Source of the DNA: Akkermansiaceae bacterium
Lineage (GTDB): Bacteria > Verrucomicrobiota > Verrucomicrobiia > Verrucomicrobiales > Akkermansiaceae
Assembly (NCBI GenBank): GCA_013041925.1
Contig: JABDRB010000011.1
Location: 124,001 to 188,000 of the forward strand
DNA: 64,000 nt
Reading direction: 5' to 3'
Numbering within the stretch: position 1 is the stretch's first letter; every line of letters starts with the position of its first letter. The notes beneath the pieces are model-generated. The model made no database searches. It saw only the letters and a list, made by a program, of their open reading frames with translations, and was not told the origin of the DNA. The position numbers and the translations under genes are program-made. Positions 16,346 through 25,034 of this stretch are shown here, in pieces.

Positions 16346-17725
16346 TTACGGTTCTAATCGATCCAGCAACTTCTGGTGGATCCCACCAAAGCCGCCATTG
16401 GTAAGCACCGCTACGGTATCCCCTTCTTGACTCTCCTGAGCAACCAGATCCACGATGTCTGCCACACTTTCGCAGAACCAGCAGCGGGTGCCAGTCGCCT
16501 CGACATCACGCACAAGCAACGCGGGATCGAGACGATCCTCCACCGCGACTTTTTCAGGGTCGGGAACCGCGGGCACCACGGCGAGGTCTGCCTTACTGAG
16601 CGCGACAGCTAATTCATTTTGAAAAATATTCCGGCGCGTTGTGTTCGACCGTGGTTCAAAGATCACCCAGACGCGAGAATCTGGGTATTGCTGACGGAGG
16701 CTATCGATCGCGAGCGCAATCGCGGTCGGGTGATGCGCGAAGTCATCAATCACCCTCACCCCGCCGGCCACCCCGCGAACTTCCTGCCTACGGGCGATCC
16801 CCTCAAAGGACAACAAGCCTGCTCGGATTTGGTCGGCTGAAAAACCTGAGAACCGAGCCGTGCAGATTGCCATGGCCGCGTTCCGCACATTAAATTCCCC
16901 CGCCATCGGTAATGCGTAAGTTTCGCCATCCAGATCGAAGGAGGTCAACTCACTTCCGTAATCGACCTCGGTGATTCTCAGGTCACAGTGGTCACCGAGG
17001 CCCACGGTCTTGATCGGCGCCGGCGCACCCGAGCTTACATCCATGCTGTTGGGGCAATCCCCATTCACAAAAGCGATCCCATTGCGCGGCACGATATTGA
17101 GCAGACGCTTGAAGGTGAGTTTGATTTCGTCCAGAGAATCATAGATATCCGCGTGGTCGAATTCGATGTTATTGATAATCACCACCTCTGGTAAGTAATG
17201 CAGGAACTTCGATCGTTTATCAAAAAATGCCGTATCGTATTCATCCCCCTCCAACACAACAAAATCGGAATCCGTAAACGCGGCCCCCTTGCCGAGGTTG
17301 CGTGGAATACCTCCAATCATATGACTCGGATCAACGCCCGCCGACTTCAACAACCACGCCAACAGCGAGCTCGTCGTTGTTTTCCCATGGGTGCCACTGA
17401 CCACCAAATTACGTTTCCCGCGCAGAAAATGTTCTTTTAAAATCTCGGGGAGCGAGACGTAGAGCAGCTTGCGCTCGAGCGCCGCTTCCGCCTCTTCATT
17501 GCCACGGCTAATCGCATTCCCCACCACAATCACATCGGCGCTCGCCGGTATATTGTCCGCTTTAAAACCAGGGAAAATGCGCACTCCCTGCTGTTCCAGA
17601 AATGTCGACATCGGCGGGTAGACGTTTTCGTCTGATCCCGTCACCGTAAAACCCTTGGCGTGCATCGCTGCAGCCACCGAACCCATGGCCGTGCCGCAGA
17701 TACCAATAAAATGAATGTGTTGCAT
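16346..17725 (-). CDS. mpl: UDP-N-acetylmuramate:L-alanyl-gamma-D-glutamyl-meso-diaminopimelate ligase
   Basis: Mur-ligase-family enzyme that reattaches recycled murein tripeptide to UDP-MurNAc. The 459-residue product begins MQHIHFIGICGTAMGSVAAA, with the ATP-binding motif SGTHGKTTTSSLLAWLL, EGDEYDTAFFDKRSKFLHY, NNIEFDHADIYDSL and FNVRNAAMAICTA, the pattern that separates Mpl from MurC. C-terminal VIDDFAHHPTAI and VIFEPRSNTTRRNIFQ are also Mpl-typical. A cell-wall amidase lies convergently next to it, so peptidoglycan turnover genes are clustered. The HAD phosphatase gene is 54 bases upstream on the same strand. Confidence 0.95.
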   Translation of the reverse strand: MQHIHFIGICGTAMGSVAAAMHAKGFTVTGSDENVYPPMSTFLEQQGVRIFPGFKADNIPASADVIVVGNAISRGNEEAEAALERKLLYVSLPEILKEHFLRGKRNLVVSGTHGKTTTSSLLAWLLKSAGVDPSHMIGGIPRNLGKGAAFTDSDFVVLEGDEYDTAFFDKRSKFLHYLPEVVIINNIEFDHADIYDSLDEIKLTFKRLLNIVPRNGIAFVNGDCPNSMDVSSGAPAPIKTVGLGDHCDLRITEVDYGSELTSFDLDGETYALPMAGEFNVRNAAMAICTARFSGFSADQIRAGLLSFEGIARRQEVRGVAGGVRVIDDFAHHPTAIALAIDSLRQQYPDSRVWVIFEPRSNTTRRNIFQNELAVALSKADLAVVPAVPDPEKVAVEDRLDPALLVRDVEATGTRCWFCESVADIVDLVAQESQEGDTVAVLTNGGFGGIHQKLLDRLEP

Positions 17726-17779
17726 AAAGTCGTATTCGCTTGGAATGATTCCGTGATCAGAGCAGGTGACCTCAAGCCA

Positions 17780-18661
17780 TTAAAACCCAGGTGCCGAGAC
17801 GGTTCCGCCCTCGATCTCGTCCGTGCGGCGGCGGAGGATGGCATTCGCCACCTCGCCGACCATCTGCTCCAACAATAACCTCAGGTGACTCCCTTCACGG
17901 TAATCGGCAGGGGCGATGTGTTTAACTCGGTCGGCCTTGGCACAAAGCTGATAACACTTCTGGAAGCTACGTCGGGTAGGGTCATCGGGGTTGTAGACGG
18001 CAATGGCATTCCCCCCATTTTTACGCATCACGGTAAAACAGGGGACATCGGTAGGCCCATCACCCACATAAATCATATTTTCAAATGGGATCGGCCTAAG
18101 CTCGCGCGCGAGATGATCATTGACGTCCTCTTTATAATCGAGCAGCCCCTTGTTGATCCGGAAAAGATACTGGGTTTTGGTGGTGTGGGAAATCGTCCGC
18201 TTCGAGTATCGGATCCGCCCCTGATCGTCCTCACCAAACTCACAGCCGTAGACCGCGCGGAAATCATCCTTGAGTCGACTCCCTTCCAGCAAGGCCTTGA
18301 GCCCCGATGATACAATGTAATATTCAATGGTAATGTCTTGGGCGTGGTGATCATCACCCAGACACTTCCGCCGTAGCTCGTCAAAAATCTCAGGCACCCC
18401 AGGGAAAAATTGGAGGTTGGCACCGAGCTCGGTGAGTCGGGCATTGGAGACCTGATCCATTTCTAAATAATCGAGCAGGCACTGCATGTAGGCGAGCTCG
18501 CCGTCCCAGTCATGATCGACAACGAGAGCATTGCATTTTTTCCAGAATGCCTCTGGGTTGATACCGAATTCGGGGAAAAGCACATCGTCTTGCATATAGC
18601 TCGGGCTCAGTGTCTGATCGTAATCAAATACGAGTGCGATGGTGTTTTGTGCAATGGCCAT
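17780..18661 (-). CDS. HAD-superfamily phosphatase
   Basis: Predicted cytoplasmic phosphohydrolase with unknown substrate. The 293-residue product opens with ALVFDYDQTLSPSYM, the HAD motif I (DxDxT, nucleophile Asp), has a helical cap region (about residues 30-110), motif II around IEYYIVSSGLKALLEGS and motif IV in MIYVGDGPTDVPCF, with the acidic pair needed for Mg2+. The fold resembles phosphoserine-phosphatase-like HAD enzymes, but the sequence is not specific enough for a substrate call. It precedes mpl on the same strand with a short gap and could be co-transcribed with it. Confidence 0.85.
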   Translation of the reverse strand: MAIAQNTIALVFDYDQTLSPSYMQDDVLFPEFGINPEAFWKKCNALVVDHDWDGELAYMQCLLDYLEMDQVSNARLTELGANLQFFPGVPEIFDELRRKCLGDDHHAQDITIEYYIVSSGLKALLEGSRLKDDFRAVYGCEFGEDDQGRIRYSKRTISHTTKTQYLFRINKGLLDYKEDVNDHLARELRPIPFENMIYVGDGPTDVPCFTVMRKNGGNAIAVYNPDDPTRRSFQKCYQLCAKADRVKHIAPADYREGSHLRLLLEQMVGEVANAILRRRTDEIEGGTVSAPGF

Positions 18662-18727
18662 GGTATCAACTTCCTCGCTCCGAGGTGCGTCCTAGCAAAC
18701 CAAGAGTAGCGCGTATCCGCAAGCGTG

Positions 18728-18772
18728 AAAAAACCGCACCCCCCACGGATCAAGCAGGTGAGGGTCGTGCGG
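18728..18772 (-). terminator. Terminator after the YegP-like gene
   Basis: Minus strand: CCGCAC (18767-18772) pairs with GTGCGG (18734-18739) across a long partly paired loop and is followed directly by six T residues (18728-18733). It lies 21 bases after the stop of the YegP-like gene. Confidence 0.65.
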
Positions 18773-18792
18773 CTAAATGTTATGGTGTCGTA

Positions 18793-19119
18793 TTACGCCG
18801 TCAGGTCTTTGCAGTCGGCGTCACAATTCTTGCCAATCGAGGCGATTCCATTTTTCAGGCCAGACGCAGATTTATACATCTGGCTCTGGCCGATGATCTG
18901 ACCATTCCCCGCCTTCAACACAAAATACTGCTTGCCATTGGTGGACTCCTTGATTTCGAAATTAGAGGCATCCGTGCCATTCTTTTTGACCGAGGCCACG
19001 CCATTCTCACAGCCCGATTTATCTTTGTAGGCTTGGCCGGTAAAAATAATTTCACCATTGCCCGCTTTCAGGCGGAAATGGAACTTCTGTGTCTTTTCAC
19101 TTTGATAGATTTCAAACAT
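18793..19119 (-). CDS. YegP-like DUF1508 protein (two tandem domains)
   Basis: Small soluble protein of the UPF0339/YegP family; the biological role is not established. The 108-residue product consists of two repeats of about 50 residues, MFEIYQSEKTQKFHFRLKAGNGEII with KSGCENGVASVKKN, and FEIKESTNGKQYFVLKAGNGQII with SGLKNGIASIGKN. The [FY]xLKAGNGxII and xNGIxSVKKN elements define the family. Length and duplication match E. coli YegP. It stands alone on its strand, followed by a terminator. Confidence 0.92.
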   Translation of the reverse strand: MFEIYQSEKTQKFHFRLKAGNGEIIFTGQAYKDKSGCENGVASVKKNGTDASNFEIKESTNGKQYFVLKAGNGQIIGQSQMYKSASGLKNGIASIGKNCDADCKDLTA

Positions 19120-19151
19120 AATGGTGGTAGGTGTGTTTTAGTAGAAAACAG

Positions 19152-19166
19152 GGGGACTATATCCCC
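19152..19166 (-). terminator. Possible terminator after the cyclophilin gene
   Basis: Minus strand GGGGA-TATAG-TCCCC hairpin followed by CCTGTTTTC. The stem is short and the T tract broken, so only a weak call. It lies about 65 bases after the cyclophilin stop. Confidence 0.4.
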
Positions 19167-19231
19167 AGCACGCGACAGCACAAGCTTACAATGCTATTCC
19201 GTTGGTTATACCCGAGCTGCCCAAGATCGCA

Positions 19232-19906
19232 CTACTCGTTGCCTCCAAGCACGGCATTCCACTTGGCGAGGTTTTCCTTCTGAGCCGTAAATAGAGCATC
19301 AGTCGCATCTAGCACCTTGATCCCCTTGATGACATCACCAGCACGTATCGCATTCACCACATCCATCCCTTGGGTCACTTTGCCAAACACACTGTGCTTT
19401 CCATTTAGCCACGTCGTGTCTTTGTGAGTGATGAAAAATTGCGAACCATTCGTGCCAGGTCCCGCATTCGCCATCGAGAATACACCGGGTCCATCATGCT
19501 TCAGCTCAGGGTGAAACTCATCCGCAAAACGATAGCCAGGGCCGCCCCGGCCACTCCCTTGAGGGTCACCCCCTTGAATCATAAAATTCGGAATCACACG
19601 GTGGAATTTTAAATGATTATAATACCCACGCTTCGCGAGATTGAGGTAGTTCGCCACCGTCATTGGCACCATCGAGGCGTAGAGGGTCGCCTCAATATCC
19701 CCTTTATTAGTGCTGATGATGATACGCACATCCTTGATCGCCGCCACATCGGCAACCGCAGGCGCCACCGTGGATGCATCACCCGTCGCGACACCTTGAT
19801 TCGGCGCCTCGTTCTTCTCCTCGGCGCAGGATAGCATCAATCCTGTCAGAGCCGCCATCAGTGTGCACGCACACGCTTTCATTCTTAATTTCATGTCGGC
19901 ATTCAT
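19232..19906 (-). CDS. Cyclophilin-type peptidyl-prolyl isomerase, lipoprotein
   Basis: Exported prolyl isomerase that assists folding of envelope proteins. The product (224 residues from ATG 19906) has a basic N-region, hydrophobic core [13 protein letters not shown] with a lipobox Cys, a short linker and the cyclophilin domain: [59 protein letters not shown] and [18 protein letters not shown]. The catalytic Arg (FHRV), QGGD and GTNGSQFF residues are all present. Starts at 19894 or 19882 are also possible; 19948 would put a long tail before the signal. It begins 56 bases after the AraC gene stop on the same strand. Confidence 0.92.
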   Translation of the reverse strand: MNADMKLRMKACACTLMAALTGLMLSCAEEKNEAPNQGVATGDASTVAPAVADVAAIKDVRIIISTNKGDIEATLYASMVPMTVANYLNLAKRGYYNHLKFHRVIPNFMIQGGDPQGSGRGGPGYRFADEFHPELKHDGPGVFSMANAGPGTNGSQFFITHKDTTWLNGKHSVFGKVTQGMDVVNAIRAGDVIKGIKVLDATDALFTAQKENLAKWNAVLGGNE

Positions 19907-19961
19907 TACGCGCCAATCACCCCGACTGCAAGCGAGATTCTCGGACATTTTATCACCCACG

Positions 19962-20819
19962 TTATTCTTGCAACAACGATTTCCGGTAATGCACCGGCGC
20001 AAGACCGCAACACGCCTTGAACTGCCGACTGAAAAAATAGATGTCCTTATACCCAAGCGCCTCCGCAATCTCACCCACCCTGAGGCTACTGCTCTCTAAT
20101 AACCTACGCGCGTGAATCATCTTACAGTTTAATAAAAACTGCTTCGGCGGCTGCCCGACCTGCTTGGAAAAGGCCCGATCAAAATGCGACCGCGACACCC
20201 CCAAACTGCGGGCAAACGCATCCATCGACCGCACCGAGGCGGGAGCTTCACGAAACACGCGGATTGCTTCGGCCACGCGCGGGTCGAGGGATGCACCCGC
20301 ACCCATATCCACCTGCCCACACGACTGCACAATCAATCGATGAATCAACCCCGCTAGCTTGACGTCATTTTCACGCCGAATCGCCATGCGCATCACCACA
20401 TCAACCTGCCGCTGAAGCAAGGGCAACGAGGCCACCACACCACCCAGCACAGGAAAACCATCCACCGCATCCAATACCTGCCCCGCAAGCAACGGATGAA
20501 AGTGCGCTGAAAACCGCGTGATCCGTGGACCCGAATAGTGCGCCGCCAAGATTTCTTGCTGGGGAGAAAAGACAAAAAAACTTCCAGGCTCGACCGGATA
20601 GGTCTCACCATCGCAACTCAGATACCCTTCTCCCGACAAGGCCACCCAGAAATTAAAATGCGCCTCACCATGCGTCTCCCAACGCCAATGCTCAACCTCC
20701 GTACACAAATACGGGAACCATGGACGGTCGACCAATTGGACGCCGTCAAAGCCGTGAGGGGTGATGGATTGTGAATCTTCGATAGAATGATGAAATAGTG
20801 CAAATGGATGATTAAGCAA
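19962..20819 (-). CDS. AraC-family transcriptional regulator
   Basis: Probable carbohydrate-responsive regulator. The 285-residue product has an N-terminal cupin-like sensor ([28 protein letters not shown] region, about residues 50-110) and a C-terminal double helix-turn-helix ([20 protein letters not shown], then [27 protein letters not shown]), with the family end PVHYRKS. The start is a TTG at 20819; no ATG lies nearby in frame. It is divergent from the SDR-dehydrogenase-kinase cassette with only 40 bases between, and an 8-bp inverted repeat overlaps its start codon, so it very likely controls both itself and that cassette. Confidence 0.92.
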   Translation of the reverse strand: MLNHPFALFHHSIEDSQSITPHGFDGVQLVDRPWFPYLCTEVEHWRWETHGEAHFNFWVALSGEGYLSCDGETYPVEPGSFFVFSPQQEILAAHYSGPRITRFSAHFHPLLAGQVLDAVDGFPVLGGVVASLPLLQRQVDVVMRMAIRRENDVKLAGLIHRLIVQSCGQVDMGAGASLDPRVAEAIRVFREAPASVRSMDAFARSLGVSRSHFDRAFSKQVGQPPKQFLLNCKMIHARRLLESSSLRVGEIAEALGYKDIYFFSRQFKACCGLAPVHYRKSLLQE

Positions 20820-20826
20820 TCCATTT
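20802..20826. promoter_or_regulatory. Inverted repeat between araC-type gene and sugar-acid cassette
   Basis: AAATGGAT (20802-20809) and ATCCATTT (20819-20826) form a perfect 8-bp inverted repeat with a 9-base spacer. It covers the TTG start of the AraC gene and lies about 35 bases before the SDR gene, a plausible operator for divergent control. Confidence 0.5.
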
Positions 20827-20859
20827 TCAATCTTTCCTCACTTTGCTACGTTCCCCCGC

Positions 20860-21645
20860 GTGAAACCTTCCGATTACCTCCGTTCCGTCTTTAGTCTCGA
20901 AAACAAAGTTGCCGTCGTCATCGGCGGCACCGGTGAGCTCTGTGGCGCCATGGCCGAAGGGCTTGCAGCCGCTGGCGCAGAAACCGTCCTCGTTGGACGA
21001 AGCGAAGAAAAAGCCAAGGCACGCCTAGCCAAAATCGAAGCCGCCGGCGGCAAGGCCTACTTTGAAAAAGTTGATGTGAACTCGAAGGCGTCCATCGAGG
21101 CGCTCTTGGGCAACGTTCTCGCCCAGTCGGGTAAGGCCGATATCCTGATCAATGGTGCGGGCGTCAATTCAGCCACACCCATCCTCGATATCGAGGAGGA
21201 CGAGTTCGACATGATTTTAAACACCAACCTGAAAGCCGTCCTCTTTGCATCGCAAATTTTCGGTAAATACCTCGTCGATCGCGGCGAAGGCGGCAGCATC
21301 ATCAACATCGGATCCATGAGCGGCATCATCCCACTCTCCCGCGTCTTTACCTACTCGGCCACCAAGGCCGCCGTCCACAACCTCTCCAAAAACCTCGCCC
21401 GCGAGTGGGCCGAGCAAAATGTCCGTGTCAACACGATCGTGCCCGGCTTCTTCCCAGCCGAGCAAAACAAGAAAGTGCTCAACTCAGAACGCATCGCCAG
21501 CATCATGGGCCACACACCGGCCAACCGCTTTGGCGAAGCCAGCGAGCTCATCGGCGCCACCCTCCTACTCGCCAGCGATGCCAGCAGCTTCATGAATGGC
21601 GCCGAACTCGTCGTCGACGGCGGATACGCGTCCATGACCATTTAA
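20860..21645 (+). CDS. SDR-family oxidoreductase (sugar or sugar-acid dehydrogenase)
   Basis: NAD(P)-dependent classical short-chain dehydrogenase. The 261-residue product (GTG start) has [21 protein letters not shown] (cofactor-binding glycine motif in GGTGELCG form), [10 protein letters not shown], catalytic Ser in IINIGSMSG, and [11 protein letters not shown] with the YxxxK pair; C-terminal [12 protein letters not shown] is typical. The glycine motif and overall pattern resemble SDRs annotated as D-mannonate oxidoreductases or gluconate 5-dehydrogenases, but the substrate is unproven. First gene of a four-gene plus-strand operon under a divergent AraC regulator. Confidence 0.9.
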   Translation: MKPSDYLRSVFSLENKVAVVIGGTGELCGAMAEGLAAAGAETVLVGRSEEKAKARLAKIEAAGGKAYFEKVDVNSKASIEALLGNVLAQSGKADILINGAGVNSATPILDIEEDEFDMILNTNLKAVLFASQIFGKYLVDRGEGGSIINIGSMSGIIPLSRVFTYSATKAAVHNLSKNLAREWAEQNVRVNTIVPGFFPAEQNKKVLNSERIASIMGHTPANRFGEASELIGATLLLASDASSFMNGAELVVDGGYASMTI

Positions 21646-21691
21646 CCCACTCAGCTGAGTCCTCACCAACACATCACCCACCGAATCCATC

Positions 21692-22669
21692 ATGAAAATC
21701 TTACTCACCACCACATCCTACCAAGATTGCCCAGGCGACCACCACGAACTTCTCAAAAGCACCGGTGCCGAGATCGTCCGCGAACGTGGACCGCTCTCCG
21801 AAGCCCGCATGCTCGAGCTCGCCGGCGACTTTGACGCCTTCCTCTGTGGCGATGATGAAATCACCCAAGCGGTCATCGATAAGTCATTACCGAAACTCAA
21901 AATCATCTCGAAATACGGTATCGGCGTGGACAAAATTGATGTCGATTACGCAACCCAATCCAACATCCCCGTCAGCTTCTGCCCCGGCGTCAATCACACC
22001 ACCGTCTCCGAGCACGTGATGATGCTCATGCTCGCACTCCAGAAAAACCTGATGGAACAAGCGAATGCCACCGCAGCCGGCGGCTGGAAACGAATGACCG
22101 GTCACGAAATCATGGGTAAAACCATCGGTATCATCGGCCTCGGCCGCATCGGCCGCGAGGTCGCCATCCGAGCCAACGCCTTTGGCATGAAATGCATCGG
22201 CTACGATATCTACTGGCCCGATGAGTTTGCCAAGGAGCACAACATCGACCGCGCCCACGGCGTCACCCAGGTCCTGCAAGCCAGCGACATTGTCTCACTG
22301 CACACCAACCTCACCGAGGAAACACGCGATATGATCTGCGAGGCGTCCATCAAAAATATGAAGGACGGCGCCATCCTTGTAAACTGCGGACGCGGAGAAC
22401 TCACCCACACCACCGACATCGCGGCCGCACTCGAAAGCGGTAAACTCGGCGGCTACGGGACCGACGTGCTCGACCAAGAACCACCGCCCGCCGACCACCC
22501 ACTGCTCGGTGCCAAAAATTGTATCGTCACCCCGCACGTCGGATCACGCACCTACGAGAGCGTGCAACGCCAAGCCGGCATGGCCACCCAAAACCTCATC
22601 AACCTGCTCAAGGGCGAAAAAGCACTCGCTCAGGTCAATGACGTCGCACCACCCGCCGCCCTCATTTAA
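21692..22669 (+). CDS. D-isomer-specific 2-hydroxyacid dehydrogenase (SerA-like)
   Basis: NAD-dependent oxidoreductase interconverting a D-2-hydroxyacid and its 2-oxoacid. The 325-residue product has the catalytic-domain segment LKIISKYGIGVDKIDVDYA, the cofactor-binding motif GKTIGIIGLGRIGREVAIRA, LVNCGRGELTHTTDIAAAL (Arg of the active site), DVLDQEPPP (Glu) and TPHVGSRTYESV (His). It lacks the regulatory ACT domain of true phosphoglycerate dehydrogenases, and its operon context argues for a catabolic hydroxyacid. It starts 46 bases after the SDR gene. Confidence 0.9.
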   Translation: MKILLTTTSYQDCPGDHHELLKSTGAEIVRERGPLSEARMLELAGDFDAFLCGDDEITQAVIDKSLPKLKIISKYGIGVDKIDVDYATQSNIPVSFCPGVNHTTVSEHVMMLMLALQKNLMEQANATAAGGWKRMTGHEIMGKTIGIIGLGRIGREVAIRANAFGMKCIGYDIYWPDEFAKEHNIDRAHGVTQVLQASDIVSLHTNLTEETRDMICEASIKNMKDGAILVNCGRGELTHTTDIAAALESGKLGGYGTDVLDQEPPPADHPLLGAKNCIVTPHVGSRTYESVQRQAGMATQNLINLLKGEKALAQVNDVAPPAALI

Positions 22670-22699
22670 CGCCCTACCCACCACCCACCACCCACTTCC

Positions 22700-23788
22700 A
22701 TGTCTGAACAATTCTACATCGTCCCCTTCGAGCAACACAACGCACTCGTCGCACAGGCCTACCAACACCGTGGCTACACCGCCAGCGAAGCAGCCCAAGC
22801 TGCCCGCTTCTCGGATCTCGCCGCCCAACACGGCATCCGCACCCACAATGCCATCAAGGCATTACACCTCGACCACCTCTTCGGTAGCGCCACCGACGGC
22901 TGCGTCCCCGGCGCCGAAATCGAAAAAATCGACTCCCGCTTCGCCGCCAGCGAAACCTGGAACGCCAACAAAAAACTTGGCCAAGCGACAGCCTACGACG
23001 CCATTGATCAAGCCATCGAACTTGCCGACAAGTATGGCATCGGCCAAGTCTCCGTCGATAATGCCTTCCACTACCTCTGGGGCGGTGGATACGTGATGGA
23101 AGCAGCCAAACGTGGCTACATCGCTTACACCAACTGCACCGCAGCCCTCGCGGAGGTGGTGCCCTTCATGGGCAAATTTCCGACACTTGGCACCAACCCC
23201 CACAGCTGGGGGTTCCCCACCACGGATGCGATTGGTTTCCCCATTGTCATCGACTGGGCGACCTCCGTCATCGCGATGGGCCGCGTCCAGCAGTTCCAGC
23301 GTGAAGGCATCGCCTTACCGCCCAACGCCGCTGTCGATCAAGATGGCAACCCTACCACCGACGCCAACGCCGTCAACGCACTCATGCCCTTCGGTGCCCA
23401 CAAGGGATACGGCCTCAGCCTGATCAACGAAATCGTCGGCGGCTTCATCGGTGGCAGCCTGCCCACCCTCCGCAGCCGCGAAATCCCAGAAGGAGAAAAA
23501 CGCACCCCCGCCTTTTACTTCCAAGTCATCCACCCAGACGCCATCAGCGGCGGGGCCTTTGCCCAAGGCCGTAACCAAACCGAAAACGTCAAAGCCGTCA
23601 TCGACGACATCCTCGGCCACGGTAACGAAAATTGTTTACTCCCCGGACAACTCGAAGCCCAGTGGGCCGAACGTGTCGCACAGTCCGGTGGCCTCCTCTT
23701 CTCCGCGGCAGAAATCGAAGCCTTCAATGAAATTGCTGAGGAATGCGGCGCCCCCACTTGGGACATCAAGCAATTCCAAACCGAATAA
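22700..23788 (+). CDS. Ldh-family (malate/L-lactate type) oxidoreductase
   Basis: NAD(P)-dependent dehydrogenase of the YlbC/ComC/YiaK family, which acts on 2-oxoacids such as sulfolactate, ureidoglycolate, 2,3-diketo-L-gulonate or malate. The 362-residue product carries SDLAAQHGIRTHNAIKALHL (substrate-binding region with the family His), VSVDNAFHYLWGGGYVMEA, LGTNPHSWGFPT, MPFGAHKGYGLSLINEIVGG and AFAQGRN. The motif FGxHKGYGL is the family hallmark. It begins 30 bases after the hydroxyacid dehydrogenase, making a translationally close pair of two unrelated hydroxyacid dehydrogenases. Confidence 0.9.
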   Translation: MSEQFYIVPFEQHNALVAQAYQHRGYTASEAAQAARFSDLAAQHGIRTHNAIKALHLDHLFGSATDGCVPGAEIEKIDSRFAASETWNANKKLGQATAYDAIDQAIELADKYGIGQVSVDNAFHYLWGGGYVMEAAKRGYIAYTNCTAALAEVVPFMGKFPTLGTNPHSWGFPTTDAIGFPIVIDWATSVIAMGRVQQFQREGIALPPNAAVDQDGNPTTDANAVNALMPFGAHKGYGLSLINEIVGGFIGGSLPTLRSREIPEGEKRTPAFYFQVIHPDAISGGAFAQGRNQTENVKAVIDDILGHGNENCLLPGQLEAQWAERVAQSGGLLFSAAEIEAFNEIAEECGAPTWDIKQFQTE

Positions 23789-23834
23789 TCTCACCCTATC
23801 AACCATCTATTCATCCATCAACGAACCAACCATC

Positions 23835-24932
23835 ATGGCCATCCAAATTAAACCATCCGACACCTGTAAATACGCCTGCGTTTCGCTCGGCGAAGTGATG
23901 CTCCGTCTCGACCCCGGCGAGGGACGCATCCACACCACCCGACAGTTCAACGCCTGGGAAGGTGGCGGCGAATACAACGTCACCCGCGGCCTACGCCGAT
24001 GCTTCGGACTTAAAACCGCCGTCGTCACCGCCTTTGCCGACAACCCCGTCGGACGCATCGTGGAGGACTTCATCATGCAGGGCGGCGTCGATACCGATCA
24101 CATCCAATGGGTCGACTACGACGGAATCGGACGCACCGTCCGCAACGGCCTGAACTTCACCGAGCGTGGCTTTGGTATCCGTGGCGCCGTCGGCTGCCCC
24201 GACCGTGGCAACACCGCCGCCAGCCAAATCCAGCCTGGCGATATCGATTGGGAGGAAATCTTTGGCAATCAAGGTGCCCAGTGGTTCCACACTGGAGGGA
24301 TCTACGCCGCGCTCAGCGCCACCACCCCGGACGTCGTGCTCGAAGCCGTCAAATGCGCTAAAAAACACGGCACCATCGTCAGCTACGACCTCAACTACCG
24401 CCCGTCACTCTGGAAAGACTTCGGCGGACTGGAAAAATGCCAGGAGGTCAACCGCGAAATCGCCAAGTATGTCGATGTCATGATCGGAAACGAGGAAGAC
24501 TTCACCGCCTGCCTCGGGTTTGAGGTCGAGGGCGTGGACGAAAACATCTCCCACATCCCCGTCGAGTCATTCAAAAAAATGATCGAGACCGCCACCTCGC
24601 AGTTCCCTAATTTCCAAGCCACCGCCACCACCCTGCGTGCGGTAAAGACGGCAACGGTAAACGACTGGAGCGCCATCGCATGGCACGACGGCAAGTTCTA
24701 CGAATCCATCAAATTCCCCGCCTTGGAAATCCTCGACCGCGTCGGAGGTGGTGACAGTTTTGCCTCCGGTCTCATCTACGGGTTCCTCTCCGAGAACGAC
24801 CCTCAACAGGCGGTCAACTACGGCTGCGTGCACGGCGCGCTCGCCATGACCACCCCTGGTGACACCACCATGGCGTCACTCAAGGAAGTGAAAAAAATCA
24901 TGGCCGGTGGCGGCGCCCGCGTCGACCGCTAA
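23835..24932 (+). CDS. kdgK: PfkB-family sugar kinase, probable 2-keto-3-deoxygluconate kinase
   Basis: ATP-dependent kinase of the ribokinase fold. The 365-residue product starts MAIQIKPSDTCKYACVSLGEVMLRLDPGEGRI, has the substrate-binding GGGEYNVTRGLRR, FADNPVGRIVEDFI, SYDLNYRPSLW (typical of KDG kinases) and the C-terminal ATP/anion-hole signature DRVGGGDSFASGLIYGFL with the catalytic Asp in GGGDSF. An insert with FGIRGAVGCPDRGNTAAS lengthens it relative to E. coli KdgK. Last gene of the cassette and followed by a strong terminator. The KDG assignment fits sequence and context but a related keto-deoxy acid is possible. Confidence 0.8.
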   Translation: MAIQIKPSDTCKYACVSLGEVMLRLDPGEGRIHTTRQFNAWEGGGEYNVTRGLRRCFGLKTAVVTAFADNPVGRIVEDFIMQGGVDTDHIQWVDYDGIGRTVRNGLNFTERGFGIRGAVGCPDRGNTAASQIQPGDIDWEEIFGNQGAQWFHTGGIYAALSATTPDVVLEAVKCAKKHGTIVSYDLNYRPSLWKDFGGLEKCQEVNREIAKYVDVMIGNEEDFTACLGFEVEGVDENISHIPVESFKKMIETATSQFPNFQATATTLRAVKTATVNDWSAIAWHDGKFYESIKFPALEILDRVGGGDSFASGLIYGFLSENDPQQAVNYGCVHGALAMTTPGDTTMASLKEVKKIMAGGGARVDR

Positions 24933-24952
24933 GCTAGCCACTCCCCATCATC

Positions 24953-24997
24953 ACCCGATCTCGGTGGAATTTCCTCCACCAGGTCGGGTTCTTTTTT
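24953..24997 (+). terminator. Terminator of the sugar-acid cassette
   Basis: ACCCGA / TCGGGT outer stem and GGTGGA / TCCACC inner stem, followed by C and six T residues. It lies 20 bases after the kinase stop and ends the four-gene operon. Confidence 0.92.
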
Positions 24998-25034
24998 GCC
25001 CTCATCTTCCTTGTCGGCTAGGGTCGTAATCCCA

